Assembly: GCA_037954665.1 (NCBI GenBank)
Contig: JBBMOL010000290.1
Span: 496,001-560,000, forward strand
Source: Laguncularia racemosa
Taxonomy: Eukaryota; Streptophyta; Magnoliopsida; Myrtales; Combretaceae
Direction: 5' to 3'
Length of the DNA: 64,000 bases
Shown: positions 22,698 to 33,864 of the stretch, piece by piece
How positions within the stretch are numbered: the stretch's first letter is position 1
How the letters are laid out: each line of letters opens with the position of its first letter
Translations under genes and position numbers: made by a program
Notes under the pieces: generated by a model
The model's input: the letters and a program-made list of their open reading frames with translations, nothing else
The model's database searches: none
Told to the model about the DNA's origin: nothing

Positions 22698-23518
22698 GCC
22701 AACAAACAACTAAATGATAACATAGGGGTTTAGCTAAATTCGAGGTAATTGCAAAATATAATGCACCTATAACTACAACATAACCTAACATCGCTACTAG
22801 CGATGATGCACAAGTAGCAATATTTAAGGAAACACACTACAATCTTTACTAAGGGATTGATAAGAGTAAAGACACACCTGAAAGCAAAGAACTTAAGAGA
22901 AGGTTAGGAAAAGAAGTTTCTATATTCAATAACGTAGTGTTCACTATCTTATATACATGTGTAAGGGACTATTTATAGTAAGTCCTTAGGGTTATAAACC
23001 AAAAGAGGAAAATTCTTCTAAGTACATGAGAAAAGCACATTCCTAGTGTAAAAGAAAAAGGGTAAAAACATAAAGAAACAAAAGGAATAATTCTAAAGGT
23101 ACGTGCAATTGTTAGATGGTAGAGATAAGTGCCATTGTAATACTAGATGTATCCTTAGTAGAAGAAGACAAACTATCTAAGTGCTCATTTGAGCTAACGT
23201 AAGTGGCTCCTTGATTGAACAAGTCGAATAGTCTCTTGGCTAGCTTTAGAAAGGTCAGTGAGTGGTAGGATGGGTCAATTCAAGTTGTTTAAGCCTTTAG
23301 GTTTGTCCAACTAGGATTCTCAAAAGTGGATTAAAGGTGTTTCCATAGCTCGAAGGGAGACGAGCATTTGATAGTAGCTCAATGCATGATAGAAGTGGAA
23401 CCCTTGAAGGTAGGTGGCCTCATCCTCAGTCGACTAGCTGGAGAGAATTCTCCACATCAAGTTTTAAAGTCCACAGACCCTAGCTCGGGTGATTGGCCTA
23501 AAGGTTAGATTCCTATCA
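22698..23518 (-). repeat. LTR of C2, main part
   Basis: Continuation of the LTR from 20508 beyond the hAT-like insertion. It ends CCTATCA, the same kind of terminus as the other chromovirus-like LTRs. TATAAATA (minus) is at 22970-22977. No second LTR copy is in the window, so the end is inferred. Confidence 0.65.
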
Positions 23519-23731
23519 ATTCTATTTTAAGTAGACAATAGAAAAACAAAGTTCTTTGTCTCCGCAGTAAGGCAAGTAGTGTTTTCACAAAAGAGGAAGA
23601 CATTACTAGCAAGTTTATGCCCTTTTTTAACTCACTTTTGCATCTAATGGACAAAGAGATTGGGGGAACTATTTATAGTGGATAGATATTTTGATTATTG
23701 AAAATATAAATAAAAGTCTTTGTTATGCAAT

Positions 23732-25710
23732 TTCAAAGGAAGAAATAAAAGTTATTGCCTTTCAATTAGGAGTACATTAAGCTCTAAGGTCTGATAGGTG
23801 TCTCGATGTGTTTTATTAATACTTTTGGGACATTATTGGATAAACTATGACCAAAGCAATTCAGCATTTCTTCCACATAGGTATTATCCCTCACTTTCTT
23901 AACCAAATTGATTTAATCATGATTCTTAAAGTTTCTAGCCCAAAAATCTTACCCAAATTCATCCTATTAGCCTATGCAATGTGTTGTATAAGATTATTTC
24001 CAAAGTCTTAGTGAGTAAGACAAAACCATTCTTAGGAAGTCTTGTATTGGATAATTAAAGTGATTTATTTTAGGATGATTGATACAAGATAATATTGTTT
24101 TTGTGCATGAAATATTCCATTTTTTAAAGAACAAAAAGAAGGGAAGAAAACATTTTTATGCAGCTAAAATGGACATGCAGAAAGCGTACATTGGATAGGG
24201 GTAGAATTTCTTAAAAGATGTCTTAATTAAAATGGGATTTGGGATCATTTGGGTACAATGCATAATGGAATGTGTCAATATTATCTCCTATAATATTATG
24301 TTGAATGGTAAAGTTGTAGGGAAAGTAAGCCCCAAGAGAGGCCTTAGACAAGAAGATTTGCGTTTGCCTTATCTTTTTATCCTTGCAACGAAAGTCCTTT
24401 CCAATGGTCTTAATAAAATGTTAGATTTATGAAGGTTGAAAGGAATAAAAATGAAGAAGGTTTGTACCATGCTAACTCACTTGTTATTTGCAAATGATTA
24501 ATTATTTTTCACCAAAGCTAACAGAGATGAAGAGGTCAAGTTGAAGAAGATATTGGGTTCTTATTACCTTGCCCCAAGGCGAGAGGTTAACTTTGCGAAT
24601 TCAAGTTTTTTTTTAGTGAAAATACTCCAAATTAAGTATGAAGAAGTATATCAAAAGCCCTACATGTCCAGATAGTAAATAACCTTAAGCAATTTCTTAA
24701 TTTACCAATAGTTTGAGAGAAATCCAAAACTAAAGCTCTTAGTTCTATTAAGTAGAAAGTGGTGCAGAGGCTTTAAGGATAGAAGCAAAGAATTTTAATT
24801 AAAGTAAGAAAGGAAGTCCTTGTTAAAGTGGAGGCTTCAGAGAATCTTACTTATTCAATGGAATGTTTCTAAGTTTCCCTAGAAATGGTGTAAAGAAGTA
24901 AACTCCCTAATAGCCAAATTTTAGTAGGGTTAGAGGAAGGAAAAGGGGAAAATATGTTAGTTAAGTTAGAAAAAAAAAAAACTCACTGAAAGTAAAGCTA
25001 AAGGTGGAACAAGATTCAAGGAATTGTGGAGAATGGAGAATAGAGAAACAACTTAATGCTTTATGGGTAAGAGTGCTCAAAAGTTTGTACTTTCCTATAA
25101 AAGACTTCAAGGATGTAATGAAGGAAAGAAAGGATTTATAGGCATGGCACAATATATTGGAAGGTAATGAGATTCTATTCTGAAATGCCTTTTGGCAAAT
25201 TGGAGATGGAAGAATGGTTGTAATTAGAGTGGATAAGTGGATCTTCTCACTTCCAAATAACAAACTCAACTCTTATTTTAATCATACAATTAAGGGGAAG
25301 GAGGTAAGTGAAGTAATAGAGAATGAAAGTGGTTTTTAGGATTTAAGATTCATCAAAAATTAAATCACACTAGAAGAAAGTAAAAGTATAAGAGATATAA
25401 CTATACATATATGCTCTAAAGAGGATTGTTTGCAATGGCCATATGATAGAACTGGGGCCTACATGATGAAATCAACTTAAAACAGTCAATAATGCATCTA
25501 TAGTAGCTGACTAACAACTTCTTTTTAGATCATGACTCAAGATTGGAAAAAGATTTGGTCATTGAAAGTCTTACCAAAAATTTAACATTTTAAATGGTGA
25601 ATCTTCATTAATTCATTCCCAACCATGGTCAAAGATATAATTTCTCCTTATTGTATTTTGTATGGTGAGGAGGTGATCAATGAGCATACATTTTAAAGAG
25701 ATTCAAGGTA
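23732..25710 (+). pseudogene. L1-type LINE relic: reverse transcriptase and zf-RVT region
   Basis: Broken + strand frames follow a plant L1 element. In order: EEIKVIAFQLGVH (the block before the fingers, from 23732), a shifted LCNVLYKIISKVL-type stretch near 23980-24010, AKMDMQKAYD-like remains at 24160-24190, and a clear open piece at 24232-24432 with FGIIWVQCIMECVN, MLNGKVVGKVSPKRGLRQE and PYLFILATKVLSNGLNK. The catalytic FADD region reads LLFANDYYF at about 24480-24510, with Asn replacing the first Asp. A W-KIWSLKVLPK zf-RVT entry lies near 25545-25570. The endonuclease half is not seen. Stops and shifts throughout. Confidence 0.82.
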
Positions 25711-26089
25711 ACATGCATAGAAATAAACATTCTTCAAGCTTTAGGAAATATGGTAAATATATTAAGGAAATCGGAGTAAAGGAGATTGTCATTTGGAAGC
25801 ATGGGATCATAGGAAATGGACATCTTAGAAAGGTACACGGCCATCATCATTAGTGTAACCTTAACCATGTTCTTCATTAAATAAATATTGTGTGTTTTGT
25901 GTGGGAAATAGCGAGGTACACTAGTAGGAACACGGCAATGCACTACTAAAAATATGGGCATAAACCTCAAGCATGAATAAGGACCATAAATCGAAGGAAA
26001 TTCAACGACAGTAAGGTTCATGGCCATGAAGATGGCCATAATCTTAATTATGAACCTTTGAAACATAATTGATGCAATTTATTTTCTTT
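25711..26089. other. Stretch without a recognised gene
   Basis: AT-rich DNA between the LINE relic and the LTR-like segment. A 110-codon minus-strand open frame (25734-26066) is rich in Met, Ile and Phe and resembles nothing I know. CACTACTAAAAA at 25939-25950 resembles a CACTA-transposon tip, but no partner end was found. Confidence 0.4.
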
Positions 26090-26927
26090 ATTTTTCTATT
26101 TCTTTGGTTCTTACAAGTTTCTTTACTTGACATTTTATTTATATACCACTATAAAACCCTAGTAACATTATCATCTAGATGCTATTACACTTCTTGAGAG
26201 TTTCATCTCTTGATTTGTCTTCTTATCAATTCATGTTATTACATTGTGGCAAAAAATCCATTTATGTTATTTTTGTGTAATATCAAGTGAGGTGAGAACA
26301 ATGTAAACCTTGTTGGTGCATAATATCTAGTGAGAGGTCATACATATCAGTATTATTTCAATTATAACCTTTTTAACAATCATAAAAAAGTTCATATTTT
26401 TTGTAATTGGTTATGATACAATTAATTGGTTGTGAACTGGTGGTTGTTAATTTAGGGCACATCATTATTTTGGTATTAGAGTAGAAGGTTATGATAGGAA
26501 ATTTTGAGTTGTAAGGTGCCATATGACCACGACTTGTGGAAGGTGAATTTTGGTATATTGTTGATTGAGCTCCTACTACTAGATCTGTGGTGATTGCATT
26601 ATAATCTAAGATAATGGGAGATTAATCAATGTTAGGAAAAGTGACTAATGAGAGGTGTAATGAAAGAAAGGCAAGAATCAATGTGCCAGAGACACCTATG
26701 CAATATATGGCTAAGTTGAATGATATGATGTAAACTCTTATGGATAGGCAAGATGAGAATTTTCACAATTTAGGGGCTTATATAGTAGGTGCCATTAAGG
26801 ATGTTGTGTAAGCAGGTGTTACCAATGAAATGAGCGAACTTGTTGACAATTACAAATTGGGAGGTCAAAGAGGAGTTTAGGATTATGGGCACCAAGATCA
26901 CACACATGTTAGTAATGTTAGATGGAG
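26090..26927 (+). mobile_element. 5' end of an unclassified LTR element: LTR end, primer site and gag start
   Basis: An LTR-like stretch (left limit unknown, with CACTATAAAACCC at about 26138-26150 as a TATA region) ends in GCACATCA at 26464. TGGTATTAGAGTAG at 26471 is a tRNA-Met primer site with two transitions. A gag-like frame follows from about 26608, broken by TAA/TAG, containing MQYMAKLNDMM and LMDRQDENFHNLG. The element is cut at 26927, where the Tekay-like LTR of T1 starts. No second LTR was found. Confidence 0.6.
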
Positions 26928-29068
26928 TGTAAATACACGAATAATATATATATATATATAATAAAACTAAGGTTAATATTGTAAATGATCTAAAAGAATT
27001 GGGGGCAATTTGGTAATTTAGACGAGTACTATAAATAGGCTATTATAAACCTTATTGATCTTTTTCCTCCCTTTGCCTCTCACAAAACCCTAGAACCTTC
27101 TTGTGTGAATCCATAGAGAAGGAGAAGATATGTGAATCCATAGAGAAGGAGATGACCATTTTTTCCACCACTAGCTTATCAGATTAAGATTTAAATCAAT
27201 CTGTAATATGAAAGGGACGAAATAAGCAATTTACGCATCACAACAACGATTCAAGTTAAGTAAGTGTATCTACTAGTGTATTACATTATAAATTTTATGT
27301 TAGATGAATCAATTAGGTTAAATTGAATAGAAATCGAGCTGAGAGATCGATTTACGAGGTGTAAGTGAGATACATGGCTCCCCAACACAATCATGTTGGA
27401 ATTATATTGAAAACTCAAAGTGAACCGAGAGATACACGGCCTCCCAATATGATCGTGTTGGAGACCGTGTTGAAAATCCAAGACAAATAGAGAGATACAC
27501 AGCCTCTCAACATGACTATGTTGAAAAAAAAATTCAACACGACCATGTTAAGATAGTATTGATGAATAGTGAACAGAGAGATACAAGACCTCTCAACATG
27601 ACCATGTTGAAGACCATGTTAAAAAAAATGACATAGTGAATAGAGAGAGATACAGGACCATGTTGAGACTAAGGTACAAAAAAAAAAAAAAAACAACATA
27701 ACTATGTTGAGACCATGTTGAAAAAAAAATGTATACAACCTTTGGCAAGGTCGTGTACTACCCCGCACTTAACTACACAACTCCCAGCATGACCGTGTTG
27801 AGTTGAAACATGTCTATTTTCCTTTTGATATTTATAAGAATACAATTCTAAAGTCAAACAATTTGAATCCTGTATAGGTTTAGAAGAATTGTAAAGCTAG
27901 AAAAGTATAAACCAAACCAAGTTTTGCAAAGTCATGTATGTGTATACCATGTTTGTTGCTTGTGCTTGATAAATTAGATTTTTGTATGTGGGTTTAATAA
28001 TATTGTAAGTGAACCAGATTAAGTGTGCATTGATTGTAAATTACTAGGTCCAAGAAATCGAGTATGGGTCAGTGTTCTTGGGGCGGTATCCCGATGATCG
28101 ATATATGACATTGTCCCTAATGGAGTCATGAACCAAAATGATCCAGGTCTTATGTAGAAGGTTGTGTTGTGAAATACTGTGATGTGAAAGGTTGTGATGT
28201 GTATTGTGAAAGGTTATAGTGTATGGACTCATGGACAATGGGGAGTAGTCACTGTCATATATATATATTATTATTATGTATGGTTGTGGAAGGTTAATGT
28301 ACGAGGACTCATGGATAGTGGGGAGTACCTACTGTCATATATATATATATTATGTATGGTTGTGGAAGGTGGATGTGCGAGGACTCATGGACTCATGAAC
28401 AACAGGGAGTACCTACTGTTATATAAATATATATATATATATTGTTTGTAGATAGATTGTGAAAGCATGTTTAGGAATGTTATGTGTAAAGATGTTTATG
28501 TTGTGATTATATATTGGATAAAGATTGTGAAAGATAAATAAAATTGTGAATAAATATTATGATGTATTTTACATGTGTTACTATTTCTGGCATAGCATGC
28601 GTGTGCGTGTGTAGGTCTGCAATGTATTGGGCGTTAGCTCACCCATTGTAGGAAACTTTTTTTATTTTTTAGTTATAGATGCTATAAGAGAAATTGTAGG
28701 ATATGTTGAAAACTTGGGGGAAACAACTCAAGATCAGAACATTGAAGAGAATGTAGAATACGTCTATTACGATGACTAGTAGATAGACTAAAGAAAGACA
28801 TGTTGGGTTTTTATTTAGTTGTTTGAGAGATTCTATTGTAAGTGAATGTTAATCGCTTCTGCTATTTAATTTGAGAAGAATATTGATGACTTATTATTAA
28901 GGATGGGAAATTTCATTAATCTCTATCATGCAGCAGATGATTTATAATTATTATTAGGAATACATGAATATGAATATTTGGAGAATAGTAATGATTGAGC
29001 CTTTGCGTGTATTTAAGAAATGAGGATACATAGCGGGCCATAACGTACCTGGATTTTGGAGCATTACA
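26928..29068 (+). repeat. LTR of T1, about 2.1 kb
   Basis: It is homologous to the 3' LTR of T2 (about 56020-58076) along its length: a TATATA tract near the start, TATAAATA at 27030-27037, CCTAGAACC, a block of tandem modules with CACGG/CGTG steps (27355-27800), a GGGCGGTATCC block, (TA)n tracts at 28255-28445 and the end GCATTACA. It is not a solo LTR because the primer site and leader follow it. Confidence 0.82.
27355..27800. repeat. Tandem modules with inverted CACG/CGTG steps in T1 LTR
   Basis: Six or more imperfect units of about 50-65 bases, of the pattern GAGATACACGGCCTCCCAA, then GATCGTGTTGGAGACCGTG, then TTGAAA. Equivalent blocks are at 50470-50800 and 56545-56910 in T2. Confidence 0.8.
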
Positions 29069-29075
29069 GCTTAGG

Positions 29076-29087
29076 TGGTATCAAAGC
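29076..29087 (+). other. Primer-binding site of T1 (tRNA-Met type)
   Basis: TGGTATCAAAGC, seven bases after the LTR end at 29068; identical to the site of T2 at 51162. Confidence 0.85.
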
Positions 29088-29186
29088 ATAAGTTGATGAT
29101 CTTTAGAAGCTTAGGTTTTGATCAAAAGAATGAGTTTGTGATCTTCAAAGCCTAAGTTAATGGATCTCTAGACAATTTAGGTTTGA

Positions 29187-29796
29187 TGATTATAGGAATC
29201 AAATCATGTCCATTGCAAATTCATTTGATGAAAAAATCAAATCATAAGAACCGACGGTAGACCCATTTAGGCGGGCCATAAAGGTCGGCGGCTTATCTAT
29301 TTAGGTCGGCCCAAAGGCCAATGGCATAGGAGTTAAGCTAGCCATCAAAGTCGGCAGCTTTGCCATTTAGGCCAACCCTCAAGGCCGGCGACCTTCCCTT
29401 TCCAAAGCCAACCGCTTACTCCTTTTAAGCTAGCGGCTTACATCTTTAAACCAGTTATTTTTATGTAATTTCAAGCTTGTTATCCTTAGTCCTATAAATA
29501 ACTTTGTAATGTAAAAGACTTTAGAATTTTGGAATTTAAGAATTTACAAAGTGGAGTTTACTTCATTTCTATACTCTTATCAATCCGGTGGATTGTGGTA
29601 AGTGATGGCATCGGGCTTATTGTCCGTCATATCAACAAATCTATGCAAGAACTAATCCCTTGCTGGTGTGTCATATCTAGTAAAGTTTTAGGATTTATCT
29701 TGTTCCATTGTTTATTTGATTATCTGAATTGTGTTTATTGAGATTCATTGGCTTGGATTGGAATTGCTTGATTTTATTCTAGAATTAAGCACATCA
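29187..29796 (+). repeat. 5' LTR of C3
   Basis: 610 bp, TGATTATAGG to GCACATCA. The first 340 bases match 32146-32511. The U3 carries a run of GGCCGGCGGCTTA-like units (about 29255-29450). TATAAATA at 29493-29500. Confidence 0.87.
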
Positions 29797-29801
29797 TCTT
29801 T

Positions 29802-29813
29802 TGGTATCAGAGA
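29802..29813 (+). other. Primer-binding site of C3
   Basis: TGGTATCAGAGA follows the LTR end by five bases; tRNA-Met type. Confidence 0.85.
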
Positions 29814-30258
29814 ATTCAGTTTAAAGAAGGGATTGTAACGTGGCTATTGATTTTCAATTAAACAATTAGGGTTTATATATAATGCATTTTATTGTAGTTG
29901 ATTGAGGTTAAATTAGGATTGAATGCAGGTTGTCAATTGGGTTGTATTGCTATTTTGTGTGATTGAATTAAGGCTTATTCCTTGATTATTGATAGTGAAT
30001 CAAAAATTAGGGTTTATACCATGGTTGTTGTTGTGGTTGTGTGATTCCAATTTGGAGATTAGGCGAAGATTGATAATTAGGGGTTGTGTTATTATTTGTG
30101 TGTATTGAAGTTAGGGTTTATATTGTCTGTTGTGCTAAGTTTGATTGGAATTGAATTGGAGATTGAGCAAAGATTGAAATTGGGATTGTGTCATTGGGGA
30201 TTATTGCGGAGATTGTGATTTATGAATTCCTGTATTGAGATTTCAATTTCAGCGAAGC

Positions 30259-31472
30259 ATGTCAAATGACAATGTTAATGGAGGAATTGGGAATGAGGTC
30301 AACAATCAGGTTAGAGGAGGAGGTCAGGGACATCATGTTGTAGGTGGTAAGAGAACTTTAGAAGAACAATTACATAACTTAACCACTGCTATTGCTAACC
30401 TAGCTACGCAGGTCAATCAAATGATAACTTTGAGGATGAGATTTATCCTAACCGTGAGTTCAAGCTGCCTAGAGGTCTAGAATATGTGAAATTGCAAATG
30501 CCTTCATTTGCTAGAAGGGGATCTATAAAAGAATATCTTGATTGGGAAGATAAGGTGGAAGAACTCTTCGAGTTCTATGAGATCAATGACCATACTCGAA
30601 TACGTTTGGCAGTAGTAAAATTTATAGGGTATGTCGCCTTATGGTGGAAAAACATTGTAGCCAGTCGAAGGAGAGATGGCGATGCTAAGATCTGTACTTG
30701 GCAGGAGATGAAGTGGGTCATGAGGAAGAGGTTTGTTCCAGAGCATTATAAGCATGAACTATTCATGCACCTCCAAACCTTAAGGCGGGGATGTAAGAGT
30801 GTAGATGAGTATGTCCAGGAATTTGAAGCGCTCATGATTCGATGTGGGACCATTGAGCCTCCTGAATAGACTATGGCACGATTTGTGTCCAGTCTAAAAT
30901 ATGAGATCGCCTGTATAATGGAACTGCAACAGTATGACACCTTTGATGAAGTCATCTAATTAGCTTTAAAAGTTGAGAGACAGAGGCATTCTAATTCGTA
31001 CAAAGCAGTGAGTAATAGGTATGGATTCTCTACTAAGCTATATAGGTCAAATAGTAAATCGGTTGATAAAGGGGGAATTGATACAATTGTGGAAGAGAAT
31101 GCAACTGTTACCGATGTTGGAGGGGAGGAAGAGTTTGTTGGAAAGGGGAAAGCAGTTGTTGGAGCAAACATTAGGCAAATAGTGGCTAGGTCATCAAGTG
31201 GGAAGATTCGTCAAATCTAATGCTTTAAATGTTTGGGTTTTGGACACATGGTTACTCAATGTCCAAATAAAAGGGTGATGACTGCTATGGAGGTAAAGAA
31301 TAAGGATGGTGAGAAAGAGATAAATGAGCTAATAGATTTGTCAGTAGTGCTAAAGGAGTATTATGAGGATGTAGATGCCGAGGCACATGAAGACAAGGGA
31401 AATGATCATTATTTGGCTATTAACATGTTACACAAGGTAATGACTACCTTTCCAGCCATTGAGGACATATAG
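30259..31472 (+). pseudogene. Gag of C3 with CCHC zinc knuckle
   Basis: The ATG at 30259 starts MSNDNVNGGIGNE, aligned with C1 gag. After NQM at about 30423 roughly 120 bases present in C1 are missing and the frame shifts. The capsid core continues at 30486 (VKLQMPSFARRGSIKEYLD, ALWWKNIVASRRRDGD) and is open to a TAG at 30867. It resumes with LKYEIACIMELQQYD and runs to the knuckle CFKCLGFGHMVTQCPNKR (31221-31274), preceded by a TAA at 31218. All four zinc ligands are intact. Dead by deletion and stops. Confidence 0.87.
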
Positions 31473-31960
31473 AGGGAAAGCCTATTCCATATTCCCTATA
31501 AGATTTAAGGTAATCTTTGTGTTCTTCCTATTGATGGTGATAGTTACACCAATGTAGTAGCTGTTGTACTAGTGAATAAATTGCAACTAATCATTGTCCC
31601 ACATCCTAAGCTCTATAAATTGCACTAGTTGAGTAAACAAGACATTCTGCATGTCGCTCAAAGGGCTAAGGTTCCATTTAGCATAGGTGAAAAGTACTAA
31701 GATGAAATTGTTTGTGATGTTCTTATGTGCACGTCACATATACTACTTGGTAAAACGTGGTTATTTGACAGGAGAGTGCTACAAAATGGGTTTAGGAACA
31801 CGTATGTATTTCAGAAAGATGGTGAACTGATTGTTTTGAATCCTATGTCACCAACTGAGGTACACAAAGCCCAAGGAATGATCAATAAAACCACAGGAAA
31901 GAAGTCTTTATTAGTGAGGTGGAAGGAACTGGAAGACAACTTGAGTAGAGTGAAATAATC
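31473..31960 (+). pseudogene. Protease relic of C3 joined to an integrase tail by deletion
   Basis: After a TAG at 31470, the protease active-site strand reads PIDGDSYTNVVAVVLVN (usual IIDGGSCTNV), then HILLGKTWLFDRRVLQNG at about 31735-31790 as the second conserved strand. At about 31900-31930 the frame passes directly into KELEDNLSRVK, matching the linker before EIQKLH in C1 integrase. All of RT, RNase H and the integrase core is gone. Confidence 0.8.
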
Positions 31961-32145
31961 CTAGGAAATTCAGAAGCTTCATCAAACAACTTCTAAACAT
32001 CTTAAGAAGACTCAAAGGTAGCCCTGACTTTAGGGCAACAAACATATGCAGACCAAAATTTTCAGTCCAAGTGACTCTCAGAAATTTTCATCTAAAACAG
32101 AAGAACCATTGGATTTAAGGGCAAATCTTCCACAGGTCTGAAGAG
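31961..32145 (+). pseudogene. Integrase C-terminal relic of C3
   Basis: Broken frames give EIQKLHQTTSKHLKKTQ and then EEPLDLRANLPQV just before the 3' LTR, which corresponds to EDPLDLRANLL at the end of C1 integrase. The purine-rich tract CAGGTCTGAAGAGA (32132-32145) before TGATAGG is the polypurine primer. Confidence 0.78.
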
Positions 32146-32511
32146 ATGATAGGAATCAAATCATGTCCATTATAAATTCATTTGATGAAAAAAATCAAAC
32201 CACAAGAACCGGCTGTAGACCTATTGAGGTTGGCCATAAAGCTGGTGACTTATCCATTTAGGTCGGCCACAAGGCCAAAGGTGTAGGAGTTAAGCCAGCC
32301 ATTAAGGCTAGCGACTTTGCCATTTAAGCCTACCCTCAAGGCCGGCGGTGTAAGTTCCAAAGCCAGCAGCCTTACCTTCCTAAAGCCAGCGGCTTATTCC
32401 TTTTAAGGTCGGCGACTTGCATCCTTAAACTAGTTGTTTTTATGTAATTTCGAGCTTGTTACCCTTGGTCCTATAAATACCCTTGTAATGTAAAAGACTT
32501 TAGACTTTTGG
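32146..32511 (+). repeat. 3' LTR of C3, truncated
   Basis: It starts TGATAGGAATC and matches the 5' LTR up to about 29530 (ACTTTAGA-TTTTGG), including the TATA box at 32472-32479. From there the sequence is the protease of C4 on the other strand. The junction has no visible TSD, so it is a deletion or recombination breakpoint. Confidence 0.82.
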
Positions 32512-32880
32512 CAAAGGAAATAAGAACCTGCCTGGTCACCTTCACTTCCCCACACTCATTCAACCATTACAACCGATATGGAATAGGATGTTTCACAACC
32601 TTCAACCGCATCTTATCAACCAACAAGGTGCTAGCAACATTAGTGCAACTACCACTATCGATGATCAAGCTACAAACTTTGTTCTGCACGTGACACCGAG
32701 TATAAAAGATGTGTTCCCGTTGAACGCCTTCACTATCATCCTACGATTAAGCACTGAGGCCTCGTCTAGTAACATATAATTCTCCTCTCACGGGTCCCTC
32801 TAAGTCGACATCATCATATTCCTCTGAGGGTGATGTATCATCCTCCTCAAAACTAATACTCTCTACATCTCCATCATCGT
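32512..32880 (-). pseudogene. Protease relic of C4
   Basis: The minus-strand frame has an acidic linker (EEDDTSPSEEYDDVDLE) and the protease active-site strand VCSLIIDSGSCTNVAS at about 32650-32695, with a standard DSG triad. It continues MRLKVVKHPIPYRL, a TAG at a Gln position, and WLNECGEVKVT before homology ends at 32512. It matches the start of the C5 protease (37571-38140), lacking its C-terminal half. Confidence 0.82.
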
Positions 32881-33842
32881 GAATGATCATAGCCCTTTGA
32901 TTTGGACACTAAGATGCAATATGTCCAAACCCTTGACACTTGAAACATTTAGTGTCAGTTTTACCTTAAAAGCAACGACCAGACTCTTAGCCTTTACATC
33001 CTCTTTAGATTTTGAATCTGTAGGATTTTTCTTCCAATTAGACTTCCATGAAAAGTTAGAAGTCGCCCCAGATTTTGATTGCTCTTATACTTCAATTGTA
33101 TCTCTACCTTGATCGCCCTGTGCAACAATTCCTCCATATCCAAATAGTGATGAAAATCCACCACGTCAACAATCTCCCTGTTCAACCCATTAATGAACCT
33201 AGCCGTTGTAGCCTCATCATCCTCCTCCACTCTGGCTCTAATCATGGCTATCTTCATTTCTTTATGATAGTCCTCTACACTCTTAGACCCCTGTGTCAAC
33301 CCTTGAAACTTCCTGAGCAAATCCTTATGATAATGACTAGGGATAAACCGCTTCTGCATAATGGTTTTCATCTCATCCCAGGTACTAACAGGTTTCTCTC
33401 CATACCTACGCCTATTACGTACTAGCTAATCCCACCAAACACTAGCATAATCTGAAAATCCAACTGCAGTCAATTTAACTTTTTTCTCCTCAGTATAATT
33501 GTGGTACTCAAATACATTATCCACCTTCCTCTCTCACTCCAAATACAACTCTGGATCATTTTTCCCCTGAAATGAAGGTATCTTCATTTTGATACTTCCT
33601 AAATTACTATCTCGCCTCTGGGTGTTCCCTCTCTCCCTCCTATAATTATACTCTCCTGAATCCATTTCTTCACCCCCTTTTATCCTTACTCCTCCCCTCA
33701 AGGTTCTACTCGTGCTTCGCCTGACAGTAGTACTGCTAGACAATTCCTTACTCCTTTTCATCTTATCCATCCTCTCAAGGATTTGTTCAAGTTTACCACT
33801 CAATATTCTCTTCATCTCCCTCATTAATGCATCAAACATCAC
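32881..33842 (-). pseudogene. Gag of C4, main part, with zinc knuckle
   Basis: From 33842 the frame reads MFDALMREMKRILSGKLEQI, an Arg-rich segment, then SIKMKIPSFQGKNDPELYLE, continuing in another frame as MKTIMQKRFIPSHYHKDLL, KSVEDYHKEMKIAMIRARV and LHRAIKVEIQLK. The knuckle CFKCQGFGHIAS then stop then CPNQR lies at 32898-32952 with all four ligands but a TAG (Gln) inside. At least one frameshift near 33530 and one near 33000. The first dozen codons lie beyond C5 at about 40440-40466. Confidence 0.83.
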
Positions 33843-33859
33843 CCTATTTTTCCCTCCTC

Positions 33860-33864
33860 CATTC
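33860..33864. repeat. Target site duplication of C5, left copy (CATTC)
   Basis: Matches 40437-40441. Confidence 0.92.

Larger units (their letters stand above)
19199..23518 (-). mobile_element. Chromovirus-like element C2, 5' part only (minus strand), interrupted by a hAT-like insertion
   Basis: Right to left: LTR (22698-23518 plus 20477-20508), tRNA-Met-like primer site (20451-20467), gag relic (19205-20357) ending near its zinc knuckle. Everything downstream is missing where A2 begins. The LTR carries a PITRAR pol-tail motif at 23481-23496, as in the other chromovirus-like copies. ATTCT at 23519-23523 would be its right TSD. Confidence 0.75.
26928..29186 (+). mobile_element. Tekay/Del-like element T1: 5' LTR, primer site and short leader
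   Basis: An LTR (26928-29068) starting TGTAAATACACG, followed by a primer site and 100 bases of leader that match the same parts of T2 at 51155-51260. The rest of the element is missing beyond 29186, where element C3 begins. Confidence 0.82.
29187..32511 (+). mobile_element. Chromovirus-like element C3, RT to integrase core deleted
   Basis: It has a 5' LTR (29187-29796), primer site, gag, zinc knuckle, protease, a short integrase C-terminal relic and a truncated 3' LTR (32146-32511). The gag and protease are closely similar to C1, but the LTRs differ. About 3 kb of pol is missing between protease and the integrase tail. The 3' LTR stops at a point matching 29530 of the 5' LTR, where element C4 begins, so the right end and TSD are lost. 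It interrupts T1. Confidence 0.87.

Noticed and set aside
25939..25950. CACTACTAAAAA as the end of a CACTA transposon
   Set aside because: No inverted partner, no 3-bp duplication and no subterminal repeats were found.
27355..27800. Tandem modules as a CRISPR-like array
   Set aside because: Units are imperfect, without unique spacers, and lie in a plant LTR.
26928..29068. T1 LTR as a solo LTR
   Set aside because: A primer-binding site and leader matching T2 follow it, so it is the 5' LTR of a truncated element.
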